From the NCBI RefSeq assembly GCF_036759925.1, contig NZ_JAPKIB010000008.1, positions 121,602 to 185,601 on the forward strand: a stretch of 64,000 nt of DNA. The letters are read 5' to 3'. The translations under genes were made by a program, and so were the position numbers. This stretch comes from Kluyvera sp036759925. GTDB lineage: Bacteria; Pseudomonadota; Gammaproteobacteria; Enterobacterales; Enterobacteriaceae. This document shows positions 8,424 through 16,485 of the stretch, piece by piece. Position 1 is the stretch's first letter; each line of letters starts with the position of its first letter. The notes beneath the pieces were generated by a model, which made no database searches, was not told the origin of the DNA, and saw only the letters and a list, made by a program, of their open reading frames with translations.

Positions 8424-8938
8424 TTCAGCGCGCTACCGGATTTCAGCGTACAGATCCACAGCGGTGAGTTGATGGAACTGAGCAGAATCGCCTTGTCGTT
8501 AAGCTTCTGGGCGTTGAGAAACAGCCCGTCGTGGCTGTCGGACATCTCGCGCATAAAGTAGGCGAAAATCACGTCCGGCGACTCATCGATGGACGAGGCG
8601 CTCGACTCCCACTGGTTGATACGGTAGTGGCGTTCGGTGGCGGAAATGCGTTTGCTGCTGTAGCTGAATTTGACGTAGCGCTGTAGATAGAGCCAGCCGG
8701 CGGCCGAATCGGTATAGCCCTCGACCACCATTGAGCCTTTGCCATGGCTGCCAAAGTTGAAGTGAATGTTGCCGTTCACGTTCTCTTTTTCCATATTTTC
8801 AAAACGCATGATCCCTTTCGTGGAGCAGCTCATCACCCCGGCGTTTTCATCGGGCAGAAGACGCCAGGCGCTAAACCCGGCGACCGCGATAAAGATGAGC
8901 AGAGAAAGGGCAAAGAACGTACGCGGCGCGAGTTTCAT
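8420..8938 (-). CDS. FidL-like membrane-anchored periplasmic protein
   Basis: Protein of 172 residues with one N-terminal membrane segment (about residues 7-26, FFALSLLIFIAVAGFSAWRL) and a ~140-residue periplasmic domain. The domain has two cysteines (MSCSTKG and WICTLKSG) that could pair, and a strand-rich central part. It resembles the FidL-like family that accompanies ToxR/MarT-type membrane regulators. Its start codon overlaps the stop of the upstream regulator, so the two are co-transcribed and probably act together. The precise function is unknown. Confidence 0.7.
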   Translation of the reverse strand: MKLAPRTFFALSLLIFIAVAGFSAWRLLPDENAGVMSCSTKGIMRFENMEKENVNGNIHFNFGSHGKGSMVVEGYTDSAAGWLYLQRYVKFSYSSKRISATERHYRINQWESSASSIDESPDVIFAYFMREMSDSHDGLFLNAQKLNDKAILLSSINSPLWICTLKSGSALN

Positions 8939-9738
8939 TACGGCTTCCAGGAGTAGTAAAAGTAGTTATCGCAGTAGCTAAACGGGTTATCTTCATGCAT
9001 CGCGCAGTGGGCGAGAAATACGCGCCCCAGGCCGTTGGTCTCCAGCCTGTCGCCGTAGAAGAAGAGGAAGCGCTCGCCGGGTTTGCACTCGACCTTCAGC
9101 CGCTCACGCACCTCATCGAAATTTTTCACGTAGGCGCTGGCGCTGACCGAGCGCAGCATCTCATCGCTGGCCAGCAGTTCGCACTGGCTATGGGTGATTT
9201 GGCTCAGGGTGATGGGGCGCGACTCTCGCACCCCCACCAGGCTAAGAATAAGTAGCAGCAGCGCAATGGTTAGCAGGCAGGCACCCGCGATATACCAGCA
9301 GGTGCCGCGCGCATGCGCCGTAGCGGGTGGGGTTTCCAGCGGCGTCTCTGGCGCGGCTTCGTCGACGATGACCGGCGGTTCCGGCATGGGGGCGGGCGGT
9401 GGGGTATCGTCCAGCGCCTCAATGACCACGTCCGGGTTGAGCTGCAAATAACCCCGCGACACGGTGACGATAATGTTGTCGATTCCGTAGTGGCGGAAGG
9501 TTTTGCGCAGCATACTCAGATATTGATTCAGGTTGCTGTTCGACGAGGTTAACCCATTGTCATCCCAGACTTTCTTGAGTACCTCTTCCCGGCTGACGAT
9601 TCCGGTGTTATGCAAAAAGAAGAACAGCAGGGCGCTGGCGGTGATAGACAGCTGGCTGTCCGGCTCATCGCTTTGCGGCAGCGTTATCGTGCCATCCGTT
9701 GCGTCATAAATAAAACGGGCATTGATGTTGTAGCGCAT
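8938..9738 (-). CDS. Membrane-bound winged-helix transcription regulator (ToxR/CadC/MarT type)
   Basis: Protein of 266 residues. Residues 1-105 form an OmpR-type winged-helix DNA-binding domain (GIVSREEVLKKVWDD, then NSNLNQYLSMLRKTFRHYG and TVSRGYLQL). A proline-rich linker (110-140) follows, then one membrane segment (about 148-170), then a small periplasmic domain of ~95 residues with four cysteines likely held by disulfides. This is the one-component sensor layout of ToxR, CadC and MarT. It overlaps the FidL-like gene by one base. The input signal and targets cannot be read from the sequence; adjacency to fosA is probably incidental. Confidence 0.82.
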   Translation of the reverse strand: MRYNINARFIYDATDGTITLPQSDEPDSQLSITASALLFFFLHNTGIVSREEVLKKVWDDNGLTSSNSNLNQYLSMLRKTFRHYGIDNIIVTVSRGYLQLNPDVVIEALDDTPPPAPMPEPPVIVDEAAPETPLETPPATAHARGTCWYIAGACLLTIALLLLILSLVGVRESRPITLSQITHSQCELLASDEMLRSVSASAYVKNFDEVRERLKVECKPGERFLFFYGDRLETNGLGRVFLAHCAMHEDNPFSYCDNYFYYSWKP

Positions 9739-9759
9739 CGCGGCCTCAGCCTATGTGCT

Positions 9760-10326
9760 TCACGCGGGAAGCGTCATCTTATTAAGAGATTCGACCAACG
9801 TTCGTCGGTGCTCGGCGCACATGGTGATCCCTTCCGTGAGTTCAGATAACCAGATGCCGTCTGCCGCATAGCGCACCAGCGTACCGGTGGGGCTATTATC
9901 CAGCGCGTCGCCACGCGCAAGGTGATCCAGCATCCAGTCGCGCCAGCATTTTCGCAGCACCGGTTCATCCGGCATGGCCAGCGACAGCACCATCAACTGG
10001 CGGCTTTCGTGCGTATCCGTCAGATCGGCAAGGTAGTTCAGATAGGCGCGGGTAAAGCGGCCATAGCTGACGCCATCCTGCTGCATCAACGCGATGATCG
10101 CTTCTTCCATAATCGCCAGCAGCCGGGTAAACAGTGCGTAAATCAGCGCCTGTTTATTGGGAAAGTGGTGGATTAACCCGCCTTTACTGACGCCAGCTTC
10201 CCGGGCGACAGCGTTCAGCGACAGGGCGGCAATGCCGTCTCGTCCGGCAATCATCGCTGCCGATTCCAGCAGCAGTTGATATAAACGGACCGGATCTTTT
10301 TTGCGGTGTTGGGCTTCCATGTTCAT
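9760..10326 (-). CDS. TetR-family transcription repressor
   Basis: Protein of about 188 residues. The N-terminal helix-turn-helix is typical (ALSLNAVAREAGVSKGGLIHHF, residues ~30-50), followed by an all-helical ligand domain. Candidate starts are 10338, 10326 and 10320. The longest overlaps the palindromic operator at 10333-10358, so I prefer 10326; none has a good ribosome site. The operator position implies autorepression. No divergent efflux or enzyme gene lies next to it (the next gene is ybaQ), so its regulon may be elsewhere. The ligand is unknown. Confidence 0.82.
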   Translation of the reverse strand: MNMEAQHRKKDPVRLYQLLLESAAMIAGRDGIAALSLNAVAREAGVSKGGLIHHFPNKQALIYALFTRLLAIMEEAIIALMQQDGVSYGRFTRAYLNYLADLTDTHESRQLMVLSLAMPDEPVLRKCWRDWMLDHLARGDALDNSPTGTLVRYAADGIWLSELTEGITMCAEHRRTLVESLNKMTLPA

Positions 10327-10332
10327 GGCCCG

Positions 10333-10358
10333 AATCATACCGACCAGACGGTATGATT
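10333..10358. promoter_or_regulatory. Palindromic operator of the TetR-family gene
   Basis: Perfect 10-bp inverted repeat AATCATACCG / CGGTATGATT with a 6-bp spacer, overlapping the 5' end of the TetR gene. The inner TACCG-N6-CGGTA pattern is a common TetR-family operator form. Binding here would block the gene's own transcription. Confidence 0.7.
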
Positions 10359-10542
10359 ATTTTTGACAGCGATCAAAGCGAAGGAGATGTCCGTATAAGG
10401 ATTGTGGGTAATGCGTGAGAGGTCACAATTTGTGGTAGAAATCAGTTGGTTTCGGTCATATCTGTGCTTATTTTCATTTTAAAATATAAATCGGCCTAGA
10501 CATTTTAATGGAGCTAAGCTGCCGACTATCATGGAGTAAATT

Positions 10543-10884
10543 ATGAATCAAGCAACCAGAAAGCCGACTACAGTAGGGGACATCCTCCTGTTTGAATACC
10601 TGGAGCCGCTTGACCTTAAAATCAACGATCTGGCGGAAATGTTGCAGGTACACCGTAATACGGTAAGCGCGTTAGTTAACAATAATCGTAAGCTGACTAT
10701 TGATATGGCGTTTCGCTTGGCTAAAGTGTTTGATACTTCAGCCGAATTCTGGATTAATTTACAGGCCGCTGTTGATGTATGGGAAACCGAAAACGACGCC
10801 CGTCTTCAGGTTGAACTTAATCAAATTGTTACGGCAGAAGACTTCCTGGCCGCACGCGTTAAAGCGAATAAAAACGCTGCGTAA
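10543..10884 (+). CDS. ybaQ: YbaQ, orphan HigA-family antitoxin-like regulator
   Basis: Protein of 113 residues with a lambda-repressor-type helix-turn-helix (INDLAEMLQVHRNTVSALVNN, residues ~28-48), closely matching E. coli YbaQ in length and wording (MNQATRKPTTVGDILL, AKVFDTSAEFWINLQAAVD). The HigA family normally follows a higB toxin gene, but the 200 bp upstream holds no toxin-like frame, so this is a solitary regulator, as YbaQ is in E. coli. ATG at 10543 has GGAG upstream. A rho-independent terminator follows. It lies outside the usual ybaQ chromosomal context. Targets are unknown. Confidence 0.82.
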   Translation: MNQATRKPTTVGDILLFEYLEPLDLKINDLAEMLQVHRNTVSALVNNNRKLTIDMAFRLAKVFDTSAEFWINLQAAVDVWETENDARLQVELNQIVTAEDFLAARVKANKNAA

Positions 10885-10916
10885 AGTCGGGGTCAATCTT
10901 TCCTTCTACTAATGAT

Positions 10917-10951
10917 AAAGGCCGCCGGAATATCTCCCTGCGGCCTTTTTT
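10917..10951 (+). terminator. Rho-independent terminator after ybaQ
   Basis: AAAGGCCGC pairs with GCGGCCTTT and is followed by a T run. It also has A's on its left side, so it may serve the leftward small-protein genes as well. Confidence 0.8.
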
Positions 10952-10968
10952 GTGTTCACTACCGTGAC

Positions 10969-11220
10969 TTACTTCTGCGCAGCGCTTTTAGCTTTCGCTT
11001 TTGCGTTATCGCAGGCCGTCTGGTTTTTCGCACAGGCGTCTTTAGCTGCTTTCGCTTCTTTCTGCGCATTGGCTTTTGCCGTGCTCTTCGCCTGAGCGCA
11101 CTGGGATGGATTGTTCTGGCAGGCGGTTTTTGCGTTGGCGACTGCCTGACCGTTGGCGGCATTCGCCGCACCCATTGCTAGCAGTGCGCAGGCGCCTAAC
11201 ATCATCGCGATTTTTTTCAT
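10969..11220 (-). CDS. Small secreted Ala/Lys-rich protein with paired cysteines, unknown function
   Basis: Protein of 83 residues. Residues 1-22 are a clear Sec signal peptide (KKIAMMLGACALLAMGAANA). The mature part is almost only Ala, Lys, Asn, Gln and Cys. It has a loose repeat of KTACQNNPSQCAQAK and KDACAKNQTACDNAK, each holding a C-x5/6-C pair, embedded in helix-forming Ala/Lys sequence. It lies five bases downstream of the next gene's stop in the same direction, so both are probably one transcript. I do not recognise a named family. The layout suggests a small periplasmic helical hairpin stabilised by disulfides. Confidence 0.7.
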   Translation of the reverse strand: MKKIAMMLGACALLAMGAANAANGQAVANAKTACQNNPSQCAQAKSTAKANAQKEAKAAKDACAKNQTACDNAKAKAKSAAQK

Positions 11221-11225
11221 GTTGC

Positions 11226-11636
11226 TTACTCCGCCGCAGCCTGGGCCAGATCGTTTTGAACCTGCTTACGCTGTTCAGCGGTCAGCACCTGGCTTAAGTC
11301 AAAGTAGTATTTCACTTTGTAGTAACGCACCTGCTGGTCAACCTTGCTGAACGCCGCCAGCTGTTTGTTCACGCCCGCTTCATCCCATTTGCCGGACTGG
11401 ATCATGTTGATGATCATGCCGTCTTTAATATCCTTCATGGAGATAGCCTGAACGTTTTTCTCCAGTTGCTGGTGCAGGGTTTTCATTTTGGACACCTGGG
11501 CATCGGTCAGCTTCAGATGCTGAACGATAGGGTCCTGAGCCGGGGCTGGAGCAGCGGTGGTATCAGCAGCCTGAGCGGCGAAGGTCGCACCAGCAAGGGT
11601 GGCAACCAGTAAAGCGGTGCGGGTAAATTTTTTCAT
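11226..11636 (-). CDS. Periplasmic helical protein, possibly Spy/CpxP-like
   Basis: Protein of 136 residues from ATG at 11636, with a signal peptide ending near AAQA (residues 1-23). The mature protein is helical: DPIVQHLKLTDAQVSKMKTL, a middle section around IKDGMIINMIQSGKWDE, and an end with LSQVLTAEQRKQVQNDLAQA. The 'L(T/S)..Q..KM..L' and 'VLTAEQR' phrases recall the LTxxQ motifs of Spy/CpxP chaperones, but the match is loose. It lies upstream of the Ala/Lys-rich secreted protein. An upstream ATG at 11645 is an alternative start. A role as envelope-stress chaperone is inference. Confidence 0.65.
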   Translation of the reverse strand: MKKFTRTALLVATLAGATFAAQAADTTAAPAPAQDPIVQHLKLTDAQVSKMKTLHQQLEKNVQAISMKDIKDGMIINMIQSGKWDEAGVNKQLAAFSKVDQQVRYYKVKYYFDLSQVLTAEQRKQVQNDLAQAAAE

Positions 11637-12061
11637 TGTAGTCATCCATAAAGCATTCAAATTGACGCCGAAGCGTCAGGCAACGGAGGAAAACCCCCCT
11701 GATTTTTGTCAGGGTAATGATAGGTTGCCAGCCAGTCTCAATGCTTGCGGATTGTTGTGTCTGTTGGTAACGATGGGAAACAATGACTCTATGAAATCAT
11801 AACTGTTTACGTATTAAGACCTTCTTAAGGTTACGGTTTTCTTTTCGACCATTTCAGCAGGAAATCCATACCAATGGAAAGATGAAATTGTGCAAAGCAT
11901 TTGCGATATCTGGCGTTGTTAATCAGATTTTACCTTTAGATAACAATTACTTTCGCCAAATGACATTTGGTTATAAAGCATAGCGAATCGTTATTTGTTC
12001 CACTGAGGGCGGTGTGGGAGCGTAAAAAGACAATACAAAAACAGGGGTATCCAGAAAGATT
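11637..12061. other. Intergenic region between divergent operons
   Basis: About 425 bp between the leftward secreted-protein pair and the rightward ABC transporter. It is AT-rich toward the transporter and contains a small CCCTGATTTTTGTCAGGG hairpin near 11697. I see no gene; promoters for both sides must lie here. An open frame crossing this gap on the minus strand overlaps the binding-protein gene and is a shadow. Confidence 0.5.
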
Positions 12062-12889
12062 ATGGCAAAGACAAAACAGACAATTGCACAGCTCGCACTT
12101 ATCACTGGCCTGGTGGCTACCGGCTTGAGCACTTTCACCGCGCAGGCCGATCAGCTGGCGGATATCAAAGCGAAAGGCGTGGTCAAAGTGGCCACCTTTG
12201 ATGCCAACCCGCCGTTTGGTTCCGTGGACGCGAAAACGCACGAACTGGTGGGCTACGACGTGGATTTCGCCAAAGCGCTGGCAAAATCGCTGGGCGTGAA
12301 GCTGGAACTGGTGGCGACCAACCCGGCTAATCGAATTCCATTGCTGCAATCCGGCAAGGCAGATCTGATTGTCGCCGACATCACCATTACCCCAGAGCGC
12401 GCACAGGTTATCGACTTCTCCACCCCGTACTTCGTTACCGGCCAGCAGTTCCTGGTACCGGCGACCGGCGGCGATAAGCTCGACGATTACAGCAAAGCGC
12501 GCATCGGCGCAGTGAAAGGCACGACCGGCGAGCAGACGCTGCATCAGCGCTTCCCGCAGGCGCGCGTGCTCTCCTATGACGATATTCCGCTGGCGCTCAC
12601 CGCCTTGCGTAACGGCAACGTGCAGGCGATTACCCAGGACAGCACCATTCTGGCAGGCCTGCTGGGTGAAGCGCCGGATAAAGCCAAATTCAAAATCCTG
12701 CCGGACTTGCTCAGTAAAGAAGAGATTGGTGTAGGCGTGAAAAAAGGTGAACCGGCGCTGCTGAAAGCGGTGAATGATGAGCTGGTGGCGCTGGAGAAAT
12801 CGGGCGATGCAGCGAAAATCTACGACACCTGGTTTGGTCCTTCCACTAAAGCGCCGCAGCCTCGTTCCTTCACCATAGAAGCAAAATAA
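12062..12889 (+). CDS. Periplasmic amino-acid-binding protein of a polar amino acid ABC transporter
   Basis: Protein of 275 residues with a Sec signal peptide cleaved near TAQA (residue 29). It has the SBP family 3 fold: DIKAKGVVKVATFDANPPFG at the mature start, GYDVDFAKALAKSLG, and the ligand-site segment ADLIVADITITPERA.VIDFS. It captures a polar amino acid in the periplasm for the permeases downstream. The exact ligand cannot be told; the Arg in TPERA usually binds the ligand carboxylate. It is first of a four-gene operon, with only one base between its stop and the ATPase start. Confidence 0.88.
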   Translation: MAKTKQTIAQLALITGLVATGLSTFTAQADQLADIKAKGVVKVATFDANPPFGSVDAKTHELVGYDVDFAKALAKSLGVKLELVATNPANRIPLLQSGKADLIVADITITPERAQVIDFSTPYFVTGQQFLVPATGGDKLDDYSKARIGAVKGTTGEQTLHQRFPQARVLSYDDIPLALTALRNGNVQAITQDSTILAGLLGEAPDKAKFKILPDLLSKEEIGVGVKKGEPALLKAVNDELVALEKSGDAAKIYDTWFGPSTKAPQPRSFTIEAK

Positions 12890-12890
12890 T

Positions 12891-13709
12891 ATGTTGTCGG
12901 CTTTACTTTCTCGTTCCGCGGCGAAGTCCGCGGATTTTTCACATCTGCAGAATGCCAGCGTGACGTTCCGACAGGCAGTGAAAGAATACGGTAGTCATCG
13001 GGTGCTGAACGGCATCGATTTGACGATTAATCCCGGCGAAGTGGTGGCGATCCTCGGGCCTTCGGGGTCGGGGAAATCAACGCTGATTCGCCTGATAAAC
13101 CAACTGGAAAGCCTCAGCGGCGGTGAAATCCTGATTGACGACAAGCCAACCAGCCAGCTAAGCGGCCGGGCGCTGCGCCAGCTGCGCAGCCGAATCGGCT
13201 TCGTCTTCCAGCAGTTCAATCTTTATGCCCATCTGACGGCAGCGCAGAACATCATGTTAGCGCTGGAGTCGGTGCATGGCTGGAAGCGCAACGATGCCCA
13301 GCGGCGTGCGCAGGAGTTGCTGCAAAAGGTCGGGCTTGCAGAAAAGGCCGATGCGATGCCTTCGCAGTTATCCGGCGGCCAGCAGCAGCGCGTGGCGATT
13401 GCTCGGGCGCTGGCCTCCTCGCCACAAATCATCCTGTTTGACGAACCTACCTCGGCGCTGGACCCGGAAATGATCGGCGAAGTGCTGCATGTCATGCAGT
13501 CGCTGGCGCACAGCGGGATCACCATGATTGTGGTGACCCATGAAATGCAGTTTGCCCGCGAAATTGCTGACCGGGTGGTGTTTATCGACGGCGGCGATGT
13601 GCTGGAGGTGGCGCCTCCGGCGGCGTTCTTCGGTCGCCCACAGCATCCGCGCGCGCGGCGTTTTCTGCAGAAGGTGCTGGACCCGCTGCATCAGGAGCGG
13701 ACGGCGTGA
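12891..13709 (+). CDS. ATP-binding subunit of the polar amino acid ABC transporter
   Basis: Protein of 272 residues. It has Walker A GPSGSGKST, Q-loop FVFQQFNLY, signature LSGGQQQR, Walker B IILFDEPTSALD and switch His in VTHEM. This is the GlnQ/GltL-type ATPase of amino acid importers. The N-terminal ~25 residues before the first strand are an extension with no clear role. Its stop overlaps the start of the first permease. Confidence 0.92.
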   Translation: MLSALLSRSAAKSADFSHLQNASVTFRQAVKEYGSHRVLNGIDLTINPGEVVAILGPSGSGKSTLIRLINQLESLSGGEILIDDKPTSQLSGRALRQLRSRIGFVFQQFNLYAHLTAAQNIMLALESVHGWKRNDAQRRAQELLQKVGLAEKADAMPSQLSGGQQQRVAIARALASSPQIILFDEPTSALDPEMIGEVLHVMQSLAHSGITMIVVTHEMQFAREIADRVVFIDGGDVLEVAPPAAFFGRPQHPRARRFLQKVLDPLHQERTA

Positions 13710-14494
13710 TGGTGAATTTTGACTGGCAGGGGGTGCTTAGCGGGCAGCCTCTGCAATGGATTATCTCGGGCTTTCTCACCACGCTGTGGGTATCGCTTGC
13801 CGGAATTGTGCTGGCAAGCGCGCTGGCGGCGCTGTTTTTACTGTTGCGTCTCGCCGGAGGGCGGTTGGGGCAGGGTATCACCGCCTGCTGGGTGTCGCTG
13901 TTTCGCAATACGCCGCTGCTGGTGCAACTGCTGTTCTGGTACTTTGCCGCATGGAACTTCCTGCCGCAGGGGCTGCGGGATTTTGTCAACGACCCGCACG
14001 ATTGGTCGATTCTACCCGGCAACGTCTGGTGGCTGACGCCGGAGTTTCTGTGTTCGGCCTGGGGTCTTGGCGTCTTTACCTCGGCATTTTTAATTGAGGA
14101 AGTGGCGGCGGGGCTGCAAAGCGTGCCGAACGGCCAGCGTGAAGCGGCGCTGGCGCAGGGGTTTTCCACCGCTGGACTGCTGCGACATATTTTGCTGCCG
14201 CAGGGGCTGGCTAACGCCTGGCAACCGGTGGTGGGGCAGTATCTGAACCTGATGAAGCTCTCGTCGCTGGCGAGTGGCATTGGTTTCGCCGAGCTGACCT
14301 ATCAGGTGCGGCAAATCGAAAGCTATAACGCGCATGCGCTGGAGGCTTTCGCGGTGGGCACCGTGCTCTATCTGCTGACTGGCGTGGCGTTGGGGCTGTT
14401 GTTGAGCCGTCTGGGACCCAAACCGGTAGGGCAGCCTAAGCGCGTGCGAAAATCGGCGGCGAGCGTCACGGGAGGGGTAGCAAATGAACGCTAA
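13709..14494 (+). CDS. Permease 1 of the polar amino acid ABC transporter
   Basis: Inner-membrane protein of 261 residues from ATG at 13709 (GTG at 13706 is possible). It has about five membrane helices and the HisM/GltJ permease pattern FRNTPLLVQLLFWYFA, then the EAA loop GQREAALAQGFSTAGLLRHILLPQ that docks the ATPase. A longer loop between helices 2 and 3 (about residues 85-105) separates it from the second permease. Its end overlaps the next gene by 11 bases. Confidence 0.88.
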   Translation: MVNFDWQGVLSGQPLQWIISGFLTTLWVSLAGIVLASALAALFLLLRLAGGRLGQGITACWVSLFRNTPLLVQLLFWYFAAWNFLPQGLRDFVNDPHDWSILPGNVWWLTPEFLCSAWGLGVFTSAFLIEEVAAGLQSVPNGQREAALAQGFSTAGLLRHILLPQGLANAWQPVVGQYLNLMKLSSLASGIGFAELTYQVRQIESYNAHALEAFAVGTVLYLLTGVALGLLLSRLGPKPVGQPKRVRKSAASVTGGVANER

Positions 14495-15167
14495 TCTGGC
14501 GGTAATTTACGACAACCTCGACTATCTCTTATGGGGGCGACTGGCCGACGGTGAACCCGGAGGCGTAGTGCTAACGCTGATGATGGCGATAGGCGCAGGC
14601 GCGCTGGCGCTGCCGGGCGGCATTCTGCTAGCCTGCGCGGCGTGGCGATTTTCCGGTTTGATCCGGCGTTTGCTCTATCTCTGGGCGGAGGTGATACGCG
14701 GTATTCCGCTGATCTTCGTTATCTTCTGGCTGTGGTATCTGCTGCCGATGCTGACCGGGAGCGACCTGCCGGGCGCGGTGACGGTGACCCTGGCGCTGGC
14801 GTGGTTTACCGCCGCCTCGGTCATGCATTCGGTGCTGGCCGGGCTGCGCGCGCTGCCTGGCGGGCAGTATGAAGCGGCGCTGACCCAGGGCTTTAGCGCC
14901 GGGCAGAGCCTGCGGTTGATTCTGCTGCCGCAGACGCTGCGCAACGTGCTGCCTTCGCTGGTGGGGATTTTTATCAGCCTGCTGAAAGATACGTCGCTGG
15001 CGTTTATCGTCAACGTGCCGGAACTGACCACGGTGGCGGGGCAGGTGAACAACCGCGTACAGATCTACCCGACGGCGATATTTGTCTTTATCGGCGTAGT
15101 CTATTATCTGCTGTGCTTTGGGCTGGAAAGGGTGGCGAAACGCTGGCAGCGGCGGGTGGCGATATAA
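14484..15167 (+). CDS. Permease 2 of the polar amino acid ABC transporter
   Basis: Inner-membrane protein of 227 residues with about five helices, including VIRGIPLIFVIFWLWYLLP and the EAA loop GGQYEAALTQGFSAGQSLRLILLPQ. It is a GltK/GlnP-type partner of permease 1; together they form the heteromeric channel. The ATG at 14484 has GGAGGGGTAG upstream. It ends just before a REP-like palindrome that also lies downstream of the convergent yccJ. Confidence 0.88.
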   Translation: MNANLAVIYDNLDYLLWGRLADGEPGGVVLTLMMAIGAGALALPGGILLACAAWRFSGLIRRLLYLWAEVIRGIPLIFVIFWLWYLLPMLTGSDLPGAVTVTLALAWFTAASVMHSVLAGLRALPGGQYEAALTQGFSAGQSLRLILLPQTLRNVLPSLVGIFISLLKDTSLAFIVNVPELTTVAGQVNNRVQIYPTAIFVFIGVVYYLLCFGLERVAKRWQRRVAI

Positions 15168-15173
15168 AAAACA

Positions 15174-15254
15174 AACCCGGCGTCGCGATGCTCGGCCGGG
15201 CTACGAATGACAGGTGTGGTAGCCCGGCCGAGGCATTTATGCCGACGCCGGGTT
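15174..15254. repeat. REP/BIME-like palindromic element
   Basis: Two inverted halves: AACCCGGCGTCG at the left pairs with the matching right end, and GGCCGGGCTAC pairs with GTAGCCCGGCC inside. It lies between convergent operons. One of six related elements in this window. Confidence 0.8.
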
Positions 15255-15261
15255 TAGCACA

Positions 15262-15489
15262 TCACACGTTTTTACGTTCGATGGTTTGCTCGCCCCAGAA
15301 GAGCGCGTCTTTGTCCGTTTTGCTGAAGGCCAGTTCGAGAACGGCATCGCTGCCTTCTTCCCAGATTTTCTCTGCCGTCTTTTCATCATATTTCGCCAGC
15401 TCAAAAATCGCTTCGGCGATTTCGGGTGACGTATTGCGCAGACTGGCCCATTCACCAATGTGATGAGCCTTGCCTTCTTGTGTCGGCAT
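15262..15489 (-). CDS. yccJ: YccJ, conserved small protein upstream-partnered with WrbA
   Basis: Protein of 75 residues (MPTQEGKAHHIGEWASLRNT to ERKNV), matching E. coli YccJ in length and wording. It is acidic and probably helical, with no signal peptide. It follows wrbA by 20 bases in the same direction, the same pair as in E. coli where both are stationary-phase genes. The molecular function is not known. Confidence 0.9.
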   Translation of the reverse strand: MPTQEGKAHHIGEWASLRNTSPEIAEAIFELAKYDEKTAEKIWEEGSDAVLELAFSKTDKDALFWGEQTIERKNV

Positions 15490-15509
15490 ATCGCTTCTCC
15501 CTTAAATCA

Positions 15510-16115
15510 TTAGCCTTTCATTTTGACGGCCAGGCCTGCCACGTATTCACCCTGGTAACGAGCGATGGACAGCTCTTCCTGGCTTGGCTGGCGTGAACCG
15601 TCTCCGCCAGCGATAGTGGTCGCGCCGTATGGCGTGCCGCCGCGAACCTGAGAAACATCAAACAGCTCCTGGGCTGCGTAGCCAATCGGCACAATTAACA
15701 TACCGTGGTGGGCGAGCGTCGTCCAGGTTGAGGTAATGGTCTGTTCCTGACCGCCGCCGGTGCCGGTTGAGCTAAAGACGCTGGCCAGTTTGCCGTATAA
15801 CGCGCCGGACGCCCATAGGCCGCCGGTCTGATCGAGGAAGGTGCGCATTTGCCCGGCCATATTGCCGAATCGGGTAGGGGTACCGAAGATAATGGCGTCG
15901 TAATCAGCCAGTTCTTGTGGGGTGGCGACGGGCACCGCCTGCGCTTTGCCACCGGCTTTGGCAAAGGCTTCTGCTTGCATCGTTTCTGGTACGCGCTTGA
16001 TGGTGACGTCAACGCCGTCGACCTTATTGGCGCCTTCGGCTACCGCTTTAGCCATCGTTTCAATGTGTCCGTACATAGAATAATAGAGCACCAGAACACT
16101 TGCATTTCCACTCAT
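15510..16115 (-). CDS. wrbA: WrbA, NAD(P)H:quinone oxidoreductase
   Basis: Flavodoxin-like FMN enzyme of 201 residues that reduces quinones by two electrons and limits oxidative stress. The phosphate-binding loop YYSMYGHIETMAKA is near the start. PTRFGNMAGQMRTFLDQTGGLW and STGTGGGQEQT are the family FMN-contacting segments. It is slightly longer than E. coli WrbA at the N-terminus (MSGNAS instead of MA). ATG at 16115 has AGGAGA upstream. It heads the wrbA-yccJ pair. Confidence 0.95.
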   Translation of the reverse strand: MSGNASVLVLYYSMYGHIETMAKAVAEGANKVDGVDVTIKRVPETMQAEAFAKAGGKAQAVPVATPQELADYDAIIFGTPTRFGNMAGQMRTFLDQTGGLWASGALYGKLASVFSSTGTGGGQEQTITSTWTTLAHHGMLIVPIGYAAQELFDVSQVRGGTPYGATTIAGGDGSRQPSQEELSIARYQGEYVAGLAVKMKG

Positions 16116-16485
16116 CTTAACTCTCCTGTGTCAAATTCGTCGGTTACCTAACAAGCATTTTTAAGCATAGTCGCTAATGACGGATTCGCTGCAACGATTC
16201 GGCTATTTATTCAGGCCGTTGTGGCATGATTTTTTGCCGCCGCTGCGCGCTTTGACGTACGCTGACACACTTTTATCCGATCGGCTTTTCTCCACCATAA
16301 GAGTCAATTACGCAACCGTAAGACGCCCATCTGGCAAAAACGGCGGGCAGATATGACAAAATGTGACCAATTTGCCTGCGCTGCCGCTGCGACGACTAAC
16401 CTTATTACTACCCGTGCAGCACGGCGGGTGAACGCGCTTTGAATTACGTAATGCACTATGTCGTTCTCTCAACCGGAGGTCAGTA
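16116..16485. other. Intergenic region between divergent wrbA and ymdF
   Basis: This 370-bp gap must hold the promoters of wrbA (leftward) and ymdF (rightward). Both genes are stationary-phase genes in E. coli, but I cannot point to a confident -10 element for either. No coding frame of interest is seen. Confidence 0.4.

Noticed and set aside
10339..10542. higB toxin gene upstream of the HigA-like ybaQ
   Set aside because: The 200 bp holds no frame with RelE/HigB features; the antitoxin-like gene is solitary, as in E. coli.
11936..12544. 202-codon minus-strand frame across the amino acid binding protein
   Set aside because: It overlaps the signal peptide and core of a clear binding-protein gene and has no family features.
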